A stretch of 64,000 nucleotides of DNA from Agrococcus jejuensis. GTDB lineage: Bacteria; Actinomycetota; Actinomycetes; Actinomycetales; Microbacteriaceae. The translations under genes and the position numbers were made by a program. This document shows positions 45,564 through 55,894 of this stretch, in pieces (the stretch's first letter is position 1; the number at the start of each line of letters is the position of its first letter). The DNA lies in contig NZ_VEFR01000006.1 of the NCBI RefSeq assembly GCF_007679035.1, positions 62,001 through 126,000 of the forward strand. The letters are read 5' to 3'. The notes beneath the pieces are model-generated. The model was not told the DNA's origin. It made no database searches and worked only from the letters and a program-made list of their open reading frames with translations.

Positions 45564-46651
45564 AGGTCGCCGAGCTGCGCCTGCCCGCCACCGACCCCGT
45601 CTCGCGCGGCGTCGCCTACGGGTCGGCGCTCGCCGAGCCCATCCGCGACACGATCGCGCTCTACCGCGACGCGTACGACGTCATGGGGGTGCCCGCCGGC
45701 GTCGCCGCAGCCGTCGTCGAGGGGTCGATCGACGCCGTGCGCGCATGGGCGCCCGCGATCGCCGCCGAGCTCGACGGCGTCGCGCACGGCGCCGACGTCG
45801 CGCTCGCCGACCTCATGCTGCTCACGGCGCGCACCGAGATCCTCGCCCACGCACCCACGGCGAAGGCGCTCGAGTGCTCCACGATCGTCGCCGTGCACGA
45901 CGACCGGCGGCCGATGACGATGCAGACGTGGGACTGGCACGGCGAGCTCGCCCCCACGGGCGTGCTGCTGGAGGTGCCGCTGGGCGACCGCGTCGTGCGC
46001 ACGTTCACCGAGACCGGCATGGTCGGCAAGATCGGCGTCGCCCGCACCGCATCCGGCCGCGGCCTCGGGGTGCACTTCAACATCCTCCATCACGTCTCCG
46101 ACCGCACCGCCGTGGGCGTGCCGGTGCACGTCGTCGCGCGCCGCATCCTCGACGAGGCGTCGACGCTCGACGAGGCGATCGCGCTCGCTCGCGACGCGGT
46201 CGTGGGGGCGTCGACCGTGCTGACGGTGGTGGAGGCGGCGTCGGATGCCGGGCCGGCGAGGGCGGCGTGCATCGAGCTGTCGCCTGCGCGCGTCGCGGTC
46301 GTCGAGCCGGTCGACGGGTACCTCGCGCACACGAACCACTTCCTCGACCCCGGGCTCGCCGAGGGCGAGGCGACGAGCGACACGTCGACCACCGGGCCGA
46401 GGCTCGAGCACGCGCTCGCGCAGCGCGACGGCGCGACGGCGGCGACGGATGCCGTGACGATGGCCGCGGGCATGTGCGGTGCCGCCGGCGCGGATGCGCC
46501 GGTGTGCGTGCGCGTGCGCCCCGCCGCCGACCTCGCGGATCGGTGGGAGACGCTGCTCACGGCGTCGCTCGACGTCGAGGCGGGCGCGATCGACTGGTTC
46601 GCGGGCCCGCCGAGCGGCCTCGACGCCGCGACGGTGCGCCGATTCGGGTGA
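45560..46651 (+). CDS. C45-family autoproteolytic acyltransferase/hydrolase, paralogue 1
   Basis: A 363-aa Ntn-hydrolase of the isopenicillin-N acyltransferase-like (C45) family. The nucleophile is Cys in AKALECSTIVAV (about residue 111), freed by self-cleavage, followed by MTMQTWDWHGELAPTGVLLEV and the GLGVHFNILHH and AIELSPARVAVVEPVDGYLAHTNHFL family stretches. It hydrolyses or exchanges amide-linked acyl groups. Overlap by 4 bases with the PaiB-like gene puts it in the transporter operon. It is probably a cytoplasmic hydrolase of an N-acyl or beta-peptide substrate. Confidence 0.88.
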   Translation: MKVAELRLPATDPVSRGVAYGSALAEPIRDTIALYRDAYDVMGVPAGVAAAVVEGSIDAVRAWAPAIAAELDGVAHGADVALADLMLLTARTEILAHAPTAKALECSTIVAVHDDRRPMTMQTWDWHGELAPTGVLLEVPLGDRVVRTFTETGMVGKIGVARTASGRGLGVHFNILHHVSDRTAVGVPVHVVARRILDEASTLDEAIALARDAVVGASTVLTVVEAASDAGPARAACIELSPARVAVVEPVDGYLAHTNHFLDPGLAEGEATSDTSTTGPRLEHALAQRDGATAATDAVTMAAGMCGAAGADAPVCVRVRPAADLADRWETLLTASLDVEAGAIDWFAGPPSGLDAATVRRFG

Positions 46652-46670
46652 GCTCGGTGGCTCTCGCATC

Positions 46671-46834
46671 CACCAACTGGTCGAGGAGCGCAGGCGCGCA
46701 GCGCCTCCGCGTCACGAGACCACGCGACGTGCCCGCTCGACGCGACCCGGCGCGTGCCTTGGCGGGAGCGGCGGTCGCGAGGTCTCGTGACGCGTGCTCG
46801 CCCGAGGGCTCGCGCGCTCCTCGACCAGCTGATG
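46671..46834. repeat. 164-bp nested inverted-repeat element, copy 3
   Basis: Same layout as 861-1024 (CACCAACTGGTCGAGGAGCG ... CTCCTCGACCAGCTGATG, inner CACGAGACC/GGTCTCGTG). It separates the two C45 genes. A relative of the 33-bp repeat follows at about 46866-46930, so the 304-base gap is made of dispersed repeats. Confidence 0.82.
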
Positions 46835-46955
46835 GGGACCACCCCCAGGACCGCTCGGTGAGGTGCGCCCTTCGAGACGGCAGCTCGCTGCGCTCGCGGC
46901 CTCCTCAGGACCCGCGCCGCGAGCCTCGAAGCGAGCCCCACGAGAGGCACCCCTG

Positions 46956-48050
46956 ATGCGCGTCCTCGAGATCGCCGGCGCCACGCCGCACGCCCGCGGC
47001 GTCGACCGCGGTCGGCAGGTGGGCGGCGTCGTGCGCGCCCACTGGCGCGTCTACCTCGACCTGTTCGCCATCGCGGGATGGTCCCAGGCCGAGGTGCGCG
47101 ACCACGCGCTCGCCTCCCTCGACGCGCTCGGCGCGTGGTGGCCCGACGGCCGCGACGAGGTGCTCGGGGTCGCCGCGGGCGCCGAGCTGCCCGAGTGGAT
47201 CGCCGCAGCCCTCGCCGCCCGCACCGAGCTGCTCGTCGCACGCGGCGGTCCCGACGCATCCGTGCCTCCGGGCCGCGAGTGCACGATCCTCGCCACCGTC
47301 TCGCCGGCCGCGGCCGCGCAGGTGTGGGACTGGCACCGCGAGCTCGGTGACGCGTGGCATGCGCAGCAGGTGCGCGGTGGAGCGCTCGGCTACGCGGGCG
47401 TCACCGAGCACGGCATCTGCGCGAAGGTCGGCATGAACGATGCGGGCGTCGGCGTGCTGCTCGCGATCCTCTCCCACGTCGACGACCGCCCGGGCGGCGT
47501 GCCCATCCACTCGGTGCTGCACCGCATCCTCGCCGAGGCGACGACGGTGGAGGCGGCGCTCGCGATCGCGCGGTCGGCGGCCGTGACGTCGTCGAGCGTC
47601 GTGACGATCGTCGGCCCGACGGCCGACGGCGGCCGCACGGCCACGGCGATCGAGCTCAGCCCCGTGGGCTCCGAGATCGTCGAGCCCGTCGTCGACCTGC
47701 ACGATGCGCAGTGGCTGCCGCGGTCGAACCACTTCCTGTCCGAGCGGCTCGCATCGGGATCGCGCACGTTCCGGGGCGATCCCGACTCGCCCGATCGCCT
47801 CACGCTGCTGCGCCGCCGCATCGCCGCGCGGCCGACGCCCGTGACGAAGGCGACGGACCTCGTGCCGATGCTGCGCACGGCGCCCGGCGAGGAGCTCGGC
47901 GACATCTGCTGCGTCGCCCGCCCCGAGCAGCCGCTCGGCCGCGCGTGGCAGACGCTCGCGACGGTCGCGATCGACGCGGCGGGGCTCACGATCCTGGAGG
48001 GCTCGCCGCTCGACGCGCCGGGCGCCCGGCTGCGGGTGCCGCTGCGCTGA
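46956..48050 (+). CDS. C45-family autoproteolytic acyltransferase/hydrolase, paralogue 2
   Basis: A 364-aa homologue of the preceding gene: nucleophile Cys in GRECTILATVS (about residue 109), then VWDWHRELGDAWHAQQVRGG, EHGICAKVGMNDAGVGVLLAILSHVDD, AIELSPVGSEIVEPVVDLHDAQWLPRSNHFLS. The shared order of motifs but low identity points to an old duplication with different specificity. Start ATG 46956 with GAGAGGCACCCCTG upstream. It may have its own promoter because a repeat element lies between it and paralogue 1. Confidence 0.87.
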   Translation: MRVLEIAGATPHARGVDRGRQVGGVVRAHWRVYLDLFAIAGWSQAEVRDHALASLDALGAWWPDGRDEVLGVAAGAELPEWIAAALAARTELLVARGGPDASVPPGRECTILATVSPAAAAQVWDWHRELGDAWHAQQVRGGALGYAGVTEHGICAKVGMNDAGVGVLLAILSHVDDRPGGVPIHSVLHRILAEATTVEAALAIARSAAVTSSSVVTIVGPTADGGRTATAIELSPVGSEIVEPVVDLHDAQWLPRSNHFLSERLASGSRTFRGDPDSPDRLTLLRRRIAARPTPVTKATDLVPMLRTAPGEELGDICCVARPEQPLGRAWQTLATVAIDAAGLTILEGSPLDAPGARLRVPLR

Positions 48051-48063
48051 TCGCGCGCGGACG

Positions 48064-48546
48064 TCAGAGGTCGTCGAGCAGGTCGAGCGCCTGCACCTTG
48101 CGGTGGCTCACGAGGGAGTCGAGGATGACCGCGCTGCGCGTGCGCGTGACCGCCGTGCACGACGAGACGCGCAGCAGCACATCCTGGAGGTCCTTCGTCG
48201 ACCGCGCCACGACGCGGCACTGGACGTCGGCGTCGCCGGTGGTGGAGAAGGCCTCGATGACCTCGGGCATCGCCGCCAGGTGCTCTCGCACCTGCGCGAG
48301 CTCGCCCTGCTGCACCTGCAGGTGGACGAGCGCCTGCACCGCGAAGCCCATCGAGGCCAGGTCGAGCTGGGTCTCGCGGCCGATGATGATGCCGCTGTCC
48401 CAGAGGCGGTCGATGCGGCTCTTGACCGTCGGCCGGGAGGCGCCCACGAGCTCCGCGAGCTCGACGAGGGTCGCGCGCGGCTCGTCGCGCAATGCGCGCA
48501 GGAGCCGTCGATCGAGCGCATCGATCTCGCGGCGGGTGTCGCGCAT
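48064..48546 (-). CDS. Lrp/AsnC-family regulator
   Basis: 160 aa: N-terminal AsnC HTH (DALDRRLLRALRDEPRATLVELAELVGASRPTVKSRIDRLWDSGII) and a C-terminal RAM domain (AVQALVHLQVQQGELAQVREHLAAMPEVIEAFSTTGDADVQCRVVARSTKDL) that senses amino acids. It is divergent from the sodium:solute symporter gene and convergent with C45 paralogue 2. Likely controls the symporter in response to an amino acid released by the cluster. Confidence 0.93.
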   Translation of the reverse strand: MRDTRREIDALDRRLLRALRDEPRATLVELAELVGASRPTVKSRIDRLWDSGIIIGRETQLDLASMGFAVQALVHLQVQQGELAQVREHLAAMPEVIEAFSTTGDADVQCRVVARSTKDLQDVLLRVSSCTAVTRTRSAVILDSLVSHRKVQALDLLDDL

Positions 48547-48642
48547 GCGTGCCTCTCGTGCAGGTCGCCAGTCAGGCGCTCCCCGATGCTACCTCCACCA
48601 CGCGTCCCGCATCACGAAACAGAAACGCAATGCGGCTGACTC

Positions 48643-48671
48643 TTGCAATGTGGAAAGTCCAGTCATAGTTT
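48643..48671 (+). promoter_or_regulatory. Promoter of the symporter gene
   Basis: TTGCAA (48643-48648) and TAGTTT (48666-48671) with a 17-base spacer, 46 bases before the ATG. The region is unusually A+T-rich for this genome. GCAATGCGG and GCAATGTGG repeats overlap the -35 and may be AsnC half-sites. Confidence 0.55.
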
Positions 48672-48717
48672 GACTGCACTAACGCAAGCAGTCTCCCCAT
48701 TCGTTGTCAGGAGTCCC

Positions 48718-50151
48718 ATGAACGTCGCCATCACCGCCGTGATCGTCGCCTACCTCGTCGCGATGTTCCTCGTCGCGGCATGGCTGCGACGGCGCGTCAA
48801 GGACGACACCGACTTCCTGCTGGCGGGCAGGCGGATGGGGCCCACGATCATCGCGATCATGCTGCTCGCGACCAACTTCGGTGGCGCCTTCGTGCTCGGC
48901 ACGAGCCAGGACGCCTACTCGGTGGGATTCGCGGCGATCTCGTTCGCCATCGGCATCTGCGCCGGACTCGTCGTGCTGGCGCTGTTCGTCGCGAAGCGCG
49001 TGCGCGGCGGCGACTTCGTGACCGTGCCCGACCTGCTGCAGCATCGATTCTCGAGCACGCCCGTGCGGCTCATCGCCTCGGCGCTCTCGATCGTCGCCCT
49101 CACGGGCATCCTCGCCGGCCAGGTGGGGGCGGTCGCGCAGTCGATGACCGCCCTGGGACTGTCGACGACGTGGGGAGCGGTGATCGGCACCGCGCTCATC
49201 GTGGCCTTCACGGTGCTCTCGGGCATGTGGGGGGTCGCGGTCACCGACGTCATCCAGTTCGTCGTCATCGTCGGCGGCCTCGTCCTCGTGGCGGTCATGG
49301 CCGTGCAGGAGGCGGGTGGCTTCGAGGCGATCGCGGCGACGTTCGCGCAGGCCGGGGTCGACGAGCCGTTCAACCCGCTCTCGCAGGGCTGGTCGTTCCT
49401 CCTCGGTGCTGCGCTGCCGGTCGTCGTGCACAAGCTCGTCGGGCAGGACGTGATGCAGCGCGTCTTCGCGGCGCGGTCCGCGCGCGCCGCCGCGCTCGGC
49501 GCGGGCATCGCGGGCGTCCTGACGGCGCTGTTCGCGGTCGTGCCAGCGATCGCCGGCATGGCGGCGCGCACGATCTTCCCCGAGCTCGATCCCAGCGTCG
49601 GCGTCATCCCCGCGCTCATCGAGGGCGTGCTGCCGGTCTGGGCAGCGGGCATCCTCGTCGCGGCGATCATCTCGGCCGTCATCTCCACCGCCGACGCGCT
49701 GCTGCTGGCGGCCGTGAGCAACATCACGAACGACTTCCTCATGCGCATGCGGCGCATCCGGGAGGACGACGTGCTGCGGCTGCGCTGGTCGCGCGTGCTG
49801 ACGATCGTGCTCGGCGTCCTCGCGCTCGGCTTCTCGCTGCTGGTGCCCGGCATCATCCAGATCCTCACCATGGCGTTCACCATGTACGGTTCGGGCGTGT
49901 TCGTGTCGTTCATGCTCGGCCTCTTCACCCGCTTCGGCGGGCGACGAGCGGCGCTGGCGTCGATGCTCGTCGGCTCCGCCACCGCGTTGCTGGGGCTCAC
50001 GGGCGTCGTGGTGGCGGCGGGGGTGCCGACCATCGTCGTGGCCGTCGCCGCCTCGCTCGTCGCCTACGTCGTGGTGGCGCTCGTCGCCGGCGAGCGCAGG
50101 GTGCTGCCGACGACTGCCCCGGTCGAGGAGGCGCAGGTCGCTCGTGCCTGA
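48718..50151 (+). CDS. Sodium:solute symporter (SSS family)
   Basis: A 477-aa LeuT-fold transporter with about 13 helices. Family features: DDTDFLLAGRRMGPTIIAIMLLATNFGGAFVLGTSQDAYSVG, LSGMWGVAVTDVIQFVVIVGG, VVVHKLVGQDVMQRVFAARSARAA and ISAVISTADALLLAAVSNITNDF (Na2 site). It probably imports an amino acid or small organic acid with sodium. ATG 48718 has CAGGAGTCCC upstream. Next to an AsnC regulator; its last 8 bases overlap the SDR gene. Confidence 0.92.
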   Translation: MNVAITAVIVAYLVAMFLVAAWLRRRVKDDTDFLLAGRRMGPTIIAIMLLATNFGGAFVLGTSQDAYSVGFAAISFAIGICAGLVVLALFVAKRVRGGDFVTVPDLLQHRFSSTPVRLIASALSIVALTGILAGQVGAVAQSMTALGLSTTWGAVIGTALIVAFTVLSGMWGVAVTDVIQFVVIVGGLVLVAVMAVQEAGGFEAIAATFAQAGVDEPFNPLSQGWSFLLGAALPVVVHKLVGQDVMQRVFAARSARAAALGAGIAGVLTALFAVVPAIAGMAARTIFPELDPSVGVIPALIEGVLPVWAAGILVAAIISAVISTADALLLAAVSNITNDFLMRMRRIREDDVLRLRWSRVLTIVLGVLALGFSLLVPGIIQILTMAFTMYGSGVFVSFMLGLFTRFGGRRAALASMLVGSATALLGLTGVVVAAGVPTIVVAVAASLVAYVVVALVAGERRVLPTTAPVEEAQVARA

Positions 50152-50824
50152 GCCGCGCTCCATCGTGGTCACGGGCGCCGCGTCCGGCATCGGCGCCGCG
50201 ATCGCCGACCATCTCGAGGACGCTGGCGACCGAGTCGTGCGGCTCGATCGTCACGGTCCGTCGGACGAGGGATTCGACGTGGCCGACGAGAGCGCGTGGG
50301 ATTCGCTGCCGGCCGACGGCGTCGTGGGCCTCGTGCACGCCGCGGGCATCCGTCGCCGCGCCCCCATCGCGGACACGACGCTCGCGACGTTCCGCGAGGT
50401 GCTCGACGTCAACGTCGCAGGCACGTTCCTGGCTCTGCGTTGGGCCGCGCGGGCTGCGTCGTCGCACGGCGTGCTGCGCTCGGTGGTGACGCTGTCGTCG
50501 GCCGTCGCCTCGCGCACGGTCGAGGGCCAGGCGGCGTACAACGCCTCGAAGTCCGCCGTCGGTGCGCTCACCCGCACGGCCGCGATCGAGCTCGCGCCCG
50601 TCGGCGTGCGGGTGAACGCGGTGGCGCCCGGGTCGATCGTGACCCCGATGACCGCCGCAGGATGGGGCGACGACGAGCACGCTGCCCGCATGCGCGCCGA
50701 GATCCCGGCGGGCCGGCCGGGTCGCGTCGACGAGGTCGCTGCGATCGTCGAGGTCCTGCTCGGCGACGCGGCGTCGTACGTGACCGGATCGGTCTGGCCC
50801 GTCGACGGCGGCTGGACCGCATGA
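50144..50824 (+). CDS. Short-chain dehydrogenase/reductase
   Basis: A 226-aa classical SDR: cofactor motif VVTGAASGIGAAIADHLED, NAG-like VHAAGIRRR, catalytic Ser in VTLSSAVAS, YxxxK as YNASKSAVGAL, and late PGSIVTPMT. It is slightly shorter than most FabG-like proteins. GTG 50144 overlaps the symporter end, so it belongs to the same operon; likely oxidises or reduces the imported compound. Confidence 0.92.
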   Translation: MPEPRSIVVTGAASGIGAAIADHLEDAGDRVVRLDRHGPSDEGFDVADESAWDSLPADGVVGLVHAAGIRRRAPIADTTLATFREVLDVNVAGTFLALRWAARAASSHGVLRSVVTLSSAVASRTVEGQAAYNASKSAVGALTRTAAIELAPVGVRVNAVAPGSIVTPMTAAGWGDDEHAARMRAEIPAGRPGRVDEVAAIVEVLLGDAASYVTGSVWPVDGGWTA

Positions 50825-50849
50825 GACCACCAACAGAGAGGACCATCGA

Positions 50850-51383
50850 ATGACCTTCGACCCCTACGCGGCACTGCCGTCCGTCCCGTCGTTCGCGCTC
50901 ACGTCGAGCGCGTTCGGCGACGGCGACACGCTGCCGATGCCGCAGATCTCCGCGATGGCATCGCCGGATGGCGGGGACGCGACGCCGCAGCTGTCGTGGA
51001 GCGGCGCCCCCGAGGGCACGCAGGGCTATGCGCTGACGTGCCTCGACCCCGACGCCCCCACCGGCAGCGGCTTCTGGCACCTCGCCGTGTTCGGCATCCC
51101 CGCATCCGTCACGGAGCTCTCGGAGGGTGCGGTGGTGCTCGATCGCATCACCGACGCCGCACTCGAGGGTGCGCACGTGCTGCGCAACGACGGCGGCGTC
51201 CGCGGCTTCGTCGGCGCTGCCCCGCCGCCCGGGCACGGCGTGCACCGCTACATGTTCGTCGTGCACGCGCTCGACGTCGCTGAGCTCGAGATCGACGAGT
51301 CGGCGTCGCCGGGGCTGCTGGGCTTCCAGCTGTTCGGCCACACGCTCGGCCGAGCCCGCCTGACGGGCGTCTTCGGACACTGA
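50850..51383 (+). CDS. YbhB/YbcL (PEBP, Raf-kinase-inhibitor-like) protein
   Basis: A 177-aa PEBP-fold protein: FGDGDTLPMPQISAMASPDGGDATPQLSWSGAPEGTQGYALTCLDPDAPTGSGFWHLAVFGIP, then APPPGHGVHRYMFVVHAL, and GFQLFGHTLGRARLTGVF. The DPDAPT and GxHRY ligand-site motifs are intact. Bacterial roles are unclear. It has GAGAGG before ATG 50850 and lies 25 bases after the SDR, so it ends that operon. Confidence 0.9.
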   Translation: MTFDPYAALPSVPSFALTSSAFGDGDTLPMPQISAMASPDGGDATPQLSWSGAPEGTQGYALTCLDPDAPTGSGFWHLAVFGIPASVTELSEGAVVLDRITDAALEGAHVLRNDGGVRGFVGAAPPPGHGVHRYMFVVHALDVAELEIDESASPGLLGFQLFGHTLGRARLTGVFGH

Positions 51384-51426
51384 GGCCGTCGAGCAGGTCC
51401 CGGCGATCGGGATGCGCGCAGACGTC

Positions 51427-51455
51427 GAGGGGCTCGCTCGTCGAGCGGGCCCCTC
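51427..51455 (+). terminator. Terminator after the YbhB-like gene
   Basis: GAGGGGCTCGCTCG (51427-51440) pairs with CGAGCGGGCCCCTC (51442-51455) with one G-T wobble. The hairpin and the DNA after it are related to 54744-54840. Confidence 0.65.
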
Positions 51456-51462
51456 GTGGCGA

Positions 51463-51530
51463 CCACGTCGCCTGGTCGATCATCGCGAGCCACGTGCCGA
51501 CGCGTGGCTCACCACCGCGCTCGAGCGCAG
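51463..51530 (-). pseudogene. Remnant of the 37-aa Hsp20-linked ORF
   Basis: Minus-strand codons read EPRVGTWLAMIDQATW, matching EPRFGTWLAMINQAT plus stop of the ORF at 54781-54894. Here the TAG is TGG (CTA to CCA on the plus strand) and no start codon exists in frame. A shared hairpin lies next to both. The remaining bases up to 51717 hold no gene; 51600-51717 should contain the glgX promoter but no clear hexamers are seen. Confidence 0.5.
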
Positions 51531-51717
51531 CCGTCGAGAGGTGGACGCCGAGTCGCGCTGATCGCGCTCGGTGATGGCCGGGCCGGCGGACGAGGCCGGC
51601 GGACCACTGTAGTCGCCCGTCGCCGCTCGTCGACACCGATGCGACCGGTGGGCTGCAGTCGTCTACCGTCGGCACAGATGCGGCACTCAGGCGCATGCGC
51701 ACGACGCGAAGGACAGC

Positions 51718-53771
<2,054 letters not shown>

Positions 53772-53775
<4 letters not shown>

Positions 53776-54707
53776 GCGCCCGCGTCGCGGTCATCCTGAA
53801 CCCGACGAAGACCGATCGGGACGCCATCGAGACCCACCTCGTCGAGGCGCTGGACGCCGGCGCATCCGTGTCGTGGTTCGAGACCAGCGAGGACGACGCG
53901 GGTCAGGGCGTCGCTGCGGAGGCGCTGCGATCCGAGCCGGAGCTGCTGCTGGTCGCGGGCGGCGATGGCACGGTCCGTGCCGTCATCGAGCATCTCGCCG
54001 ACGTGCAGGCGGAGGTCGACCTCGGCATCCTGCCCCTCGGCACCGGCAACCTCCTCGCTCGCAATCTCGACGTCCCCGTCGACGACCTGCCCGCCGCGAT
54101 CCGTCGAGCCGCCGATGGCAACGCACGAGCCGTCGACGTCGGATGGGTCGACGTCGACCTCGCCAGCGGCCACGAACGGCATGCCTTCGTCGTCATGGTC
54201 GGCTTCGGCATCGACGCGCACATGATCGACGAGACCGACGACGACCTGAAGTCCAAGGCCGGCTGGCTCGCCTACGTCGAGTCCCTGGGCCGCGCCTTCG
54301 CGGCAAGCGATGTGGTGCCCTTCCACCTGTCCGTCGATGGCCAGCCCGGCAAGGACGAGGAGGGCCACACCCTCCTCATCGCGAACTGCGGCACGTTGCC
54401 GGCCGGACTGACGCTGCTGCCCGACGCCGACGTCGCCGACGGCGAGCTCGACTACCTGCTCCTGAGCGCCGCGTCGCTGCCGCAGTGGGTCGGCAGCCTC
54501 AAGACGATGGTGTGGGACAACGGCATCGCCAAGATGGCCGCTCGCTCCGACGAGTCCGTCAGCTCCGACACCGTCACCTACGGTCGTGCACGGGCACTCC
54601 ACGTCGACCTCCCGCAACCGCATGCGTTCGAGATCGACGGCGAGTTCCTCGGCGACGCCCACCGCTTCGACGTCACCATCCAGCCCTCCGGCATCCGCGT
54701 GCGCTGA
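53772..54707 (+). CDS. Diacylglycerol/sphingosine kinase-like lipid kinase (DagK_cat)
   Basis: A 311-aa lipid kinase: VAVILNPTKTDRDAIE, catalytic LLLVAGGDGTVRAVIEHLA (GGDGT), LGILPLGTGNLLARNLDVP, and C-terminal DGELDYLLLSA and HAFEIDGEFLGDA. Relatives phosphorylate diacylglycerol or make phosphatidylinositol mannoside precursors. Coupled to glgX by a 4-base overlap, which is unusual for the two functions. Confidence 0.92.
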
Positions 54708-54743
54708 CGAGCGCACACGCGAGCAACGTCGCGTCGCAGACGA

Positions 54744-54772
54744 GAGGGGCCCGCCCGGTGGGCGGGCCCCTC
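54744..54772. terminator. Bidirectional terminator
   Basis: Perfect 12-bp stem GAGGGGCCCGCC (54744-54755) with GGCGGGCCCCTC (54761-54772) and a 5-base loop, between the converging lipid kinase and Hsp20 operon. Confidence 0.8.
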
Positions 54773-54780
54773 AGCCGCGT

Positions 54781-54894
54781 CTACGTCGCCTGGTTGATCA
54801 TCGCGAGCCAGGTGCCGAAGCGCGGCTCCTCGACGTCGTCCTCGAGGGTCGCCGGCGACGGCTGCTCGCGGAGGGAGCGGGCGAGCGCTGCCAT
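54781..54894 (-). CDS. Small 37-aa protein translationally coupled to Hsp20
   Basis: ATG 54894 overlaps the hsp20 TGA (ATGA) and the ORF ends with TAG at 54781. Residues: charged front (MAALARSLREQPSPATLEDD) and a C-terminal EEPRFGTWLAMINQAT. No family known to me. It would be made only when hsp20 is translated, so it belongs to the heat-shock response. The recurrence of the GTWLAMI(N/D)QAT end at 51.5 kb supports real coding. Confidence 0.6.
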   Translation of the reverse strand: MAALARSLREQPSPATLEDDVEEPRFGTWLAMINQAT

Positions 54895-55352
54895 CAGCGG
54901 GCCCCCTCGGGCTCGAGCGCGCCGTCGGTGAGCGCCGACGCGTCGGAGCGCTGCTCGACCGCGATCTTGCGCGGACGCGCGCGCTCGGCGACCGGGATCG
55001 TGAGCGACAGCACGCCGTGCTCGTACGACGCGTGGATCGCGTCGAGGTCCACGTCGGGTCCGAGGCTCAGCTGTCGCGTGAATCGGCCGGCCGGTCGCTC
55101 GCGAGCGATCCAGCGCGCGCCCTCGGCTGCCCCGAGCGTTCGCTCGGCCTGGATCGTCAGCGTGCCGGCGTCGACGTCGAGGTCGATCGATCCCGGGTCG
55201 ACGCCCGGCAGATCGACGTGCACGACGTAGCGATCGCCGACGCGATGCAGGTCCATCGGCATCCAGCTCGACGATCGCTGCGCGCCACCATCCGTCAGCA
55301 GGCGAGCGGCGAAGCGATCCATCTCGCGAAAGGGGTCGAAGGTCAGTGCCAT
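54894..55352 (-). CDS. hsp20: Hsp20/alpha-crystallin small heat shock protein
   Basis: 152 aa. N-terminal ALTFDPFREMDRFAARLL, alpha-crystallin domain (WMPMDLHRVGDRYVVHVDLPGVDPGSIDLDVDAGTLTIQAER, YEHGVLSLTIPVAERARPRKIAV, the A-x-x-x-G-V-L-x-L-x-I-P-style signature as YEHGVLSLTIP). An ATP-independent holdase. ATG 55352 has a strong AAGGAGGTGGTTGTC Shine-Dalgarno. A CIRCE element lies about 98 bases upstream, so HrcA should repress it until heat stress. Confidence 0.95.
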   Translation of the reverse strand: MALTFDPFREMDRFAARLLTDGGAQRSSSWMPMDLHRVGDRYVVHVDLPGVDPGSIDLDVDAGTLTIQAERTLGAAEGARWIARERPAGRFTRQLSLGPDVDLDAIHASYEHGVLSLTIPVAERARPRKIAVEQRSDASALTDGALEPEGAR

Positions 55353-55449
55353 GACAACCACCTCCTTCACGTCAGCCCGACGCCTCGTGCGCCGAGCCTG
55401 GTGTCTTGGCGTACCTTGCGAGGCGGTCGCCCCGAAGGCGAGATCGAAG

Positions 55450-55476
55450 TTAGCACTCGGCATCGGAGAGTGCCAG
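55450..55476 (-). promoter_or_regulatory. CIRCE element (HrcA operator)
   Basis: TTAGCACTC (55450-55458), a 9-base spacer, and GAGTGCCAG (55468-55476). Consensus TTAGCACTC-N9-GAGTGCTAA is matched in 16 of 18 positions. It lies upstream of hsp20. Confidence 0.85.
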
Positions 55477-55765
55477 CCTCGCCCATTCGACACGGCGATG
55501 AAGATGCTGGACGGCGGCTGAGTCCAGAGGTGGAGGCGCGGGACGCGCGACCTCGTCGCAGGGTGGGCGTCCGTCGTCCGCCGCCTGGCAGGGCCGCTCC
55601 TCGCGAATGGGGGCAGCGAGCCGGTCGACCGCTGCTCGGGGGGGTGTGGGATCCTGGGCCGAGAGCCCGGACCCCGCTCTGCAGCTGTCGCTCTGCGTGC
55701 CGTGCTCGACCTCGTGAGTCGCGGACGAGCCGAGCGACCCGGACCATGACGCGAGGTAGGCCTCG

Positions 55766-55873
55766 ATGACGACGCAGAGCGAGCGCAGCGATGCCGAGGA
55801 CCTGCAGTGGCGCGAGCAGATCGATGCGATCTGGGACGAGCTCGAGCGCCTGGCCTCCTCGCTCGACGAGTAG
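55766..55873 (+). CDS. Small acidic 35-aa ORF
   Basis: ATG 55766 to TAG 55871; the product begins MTTQSERSDAEDLQWREQID and continues AIWDELERLASSLDE: highly acidic, one amphipathic helix. GCGAGGTAGG 6 bases upstream is a fair Shine-Dalgarno. No known family. The remainder of the gap 55353-55765 has the CIRCE site and no other gene. Confidence 0.4.
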   Translation: MTTQSERSDAEDLQWREQIDAIWDELERLASSLDE

Positions 55874-55894
55874 ACCAGGAGCGGGCGACGCCCC

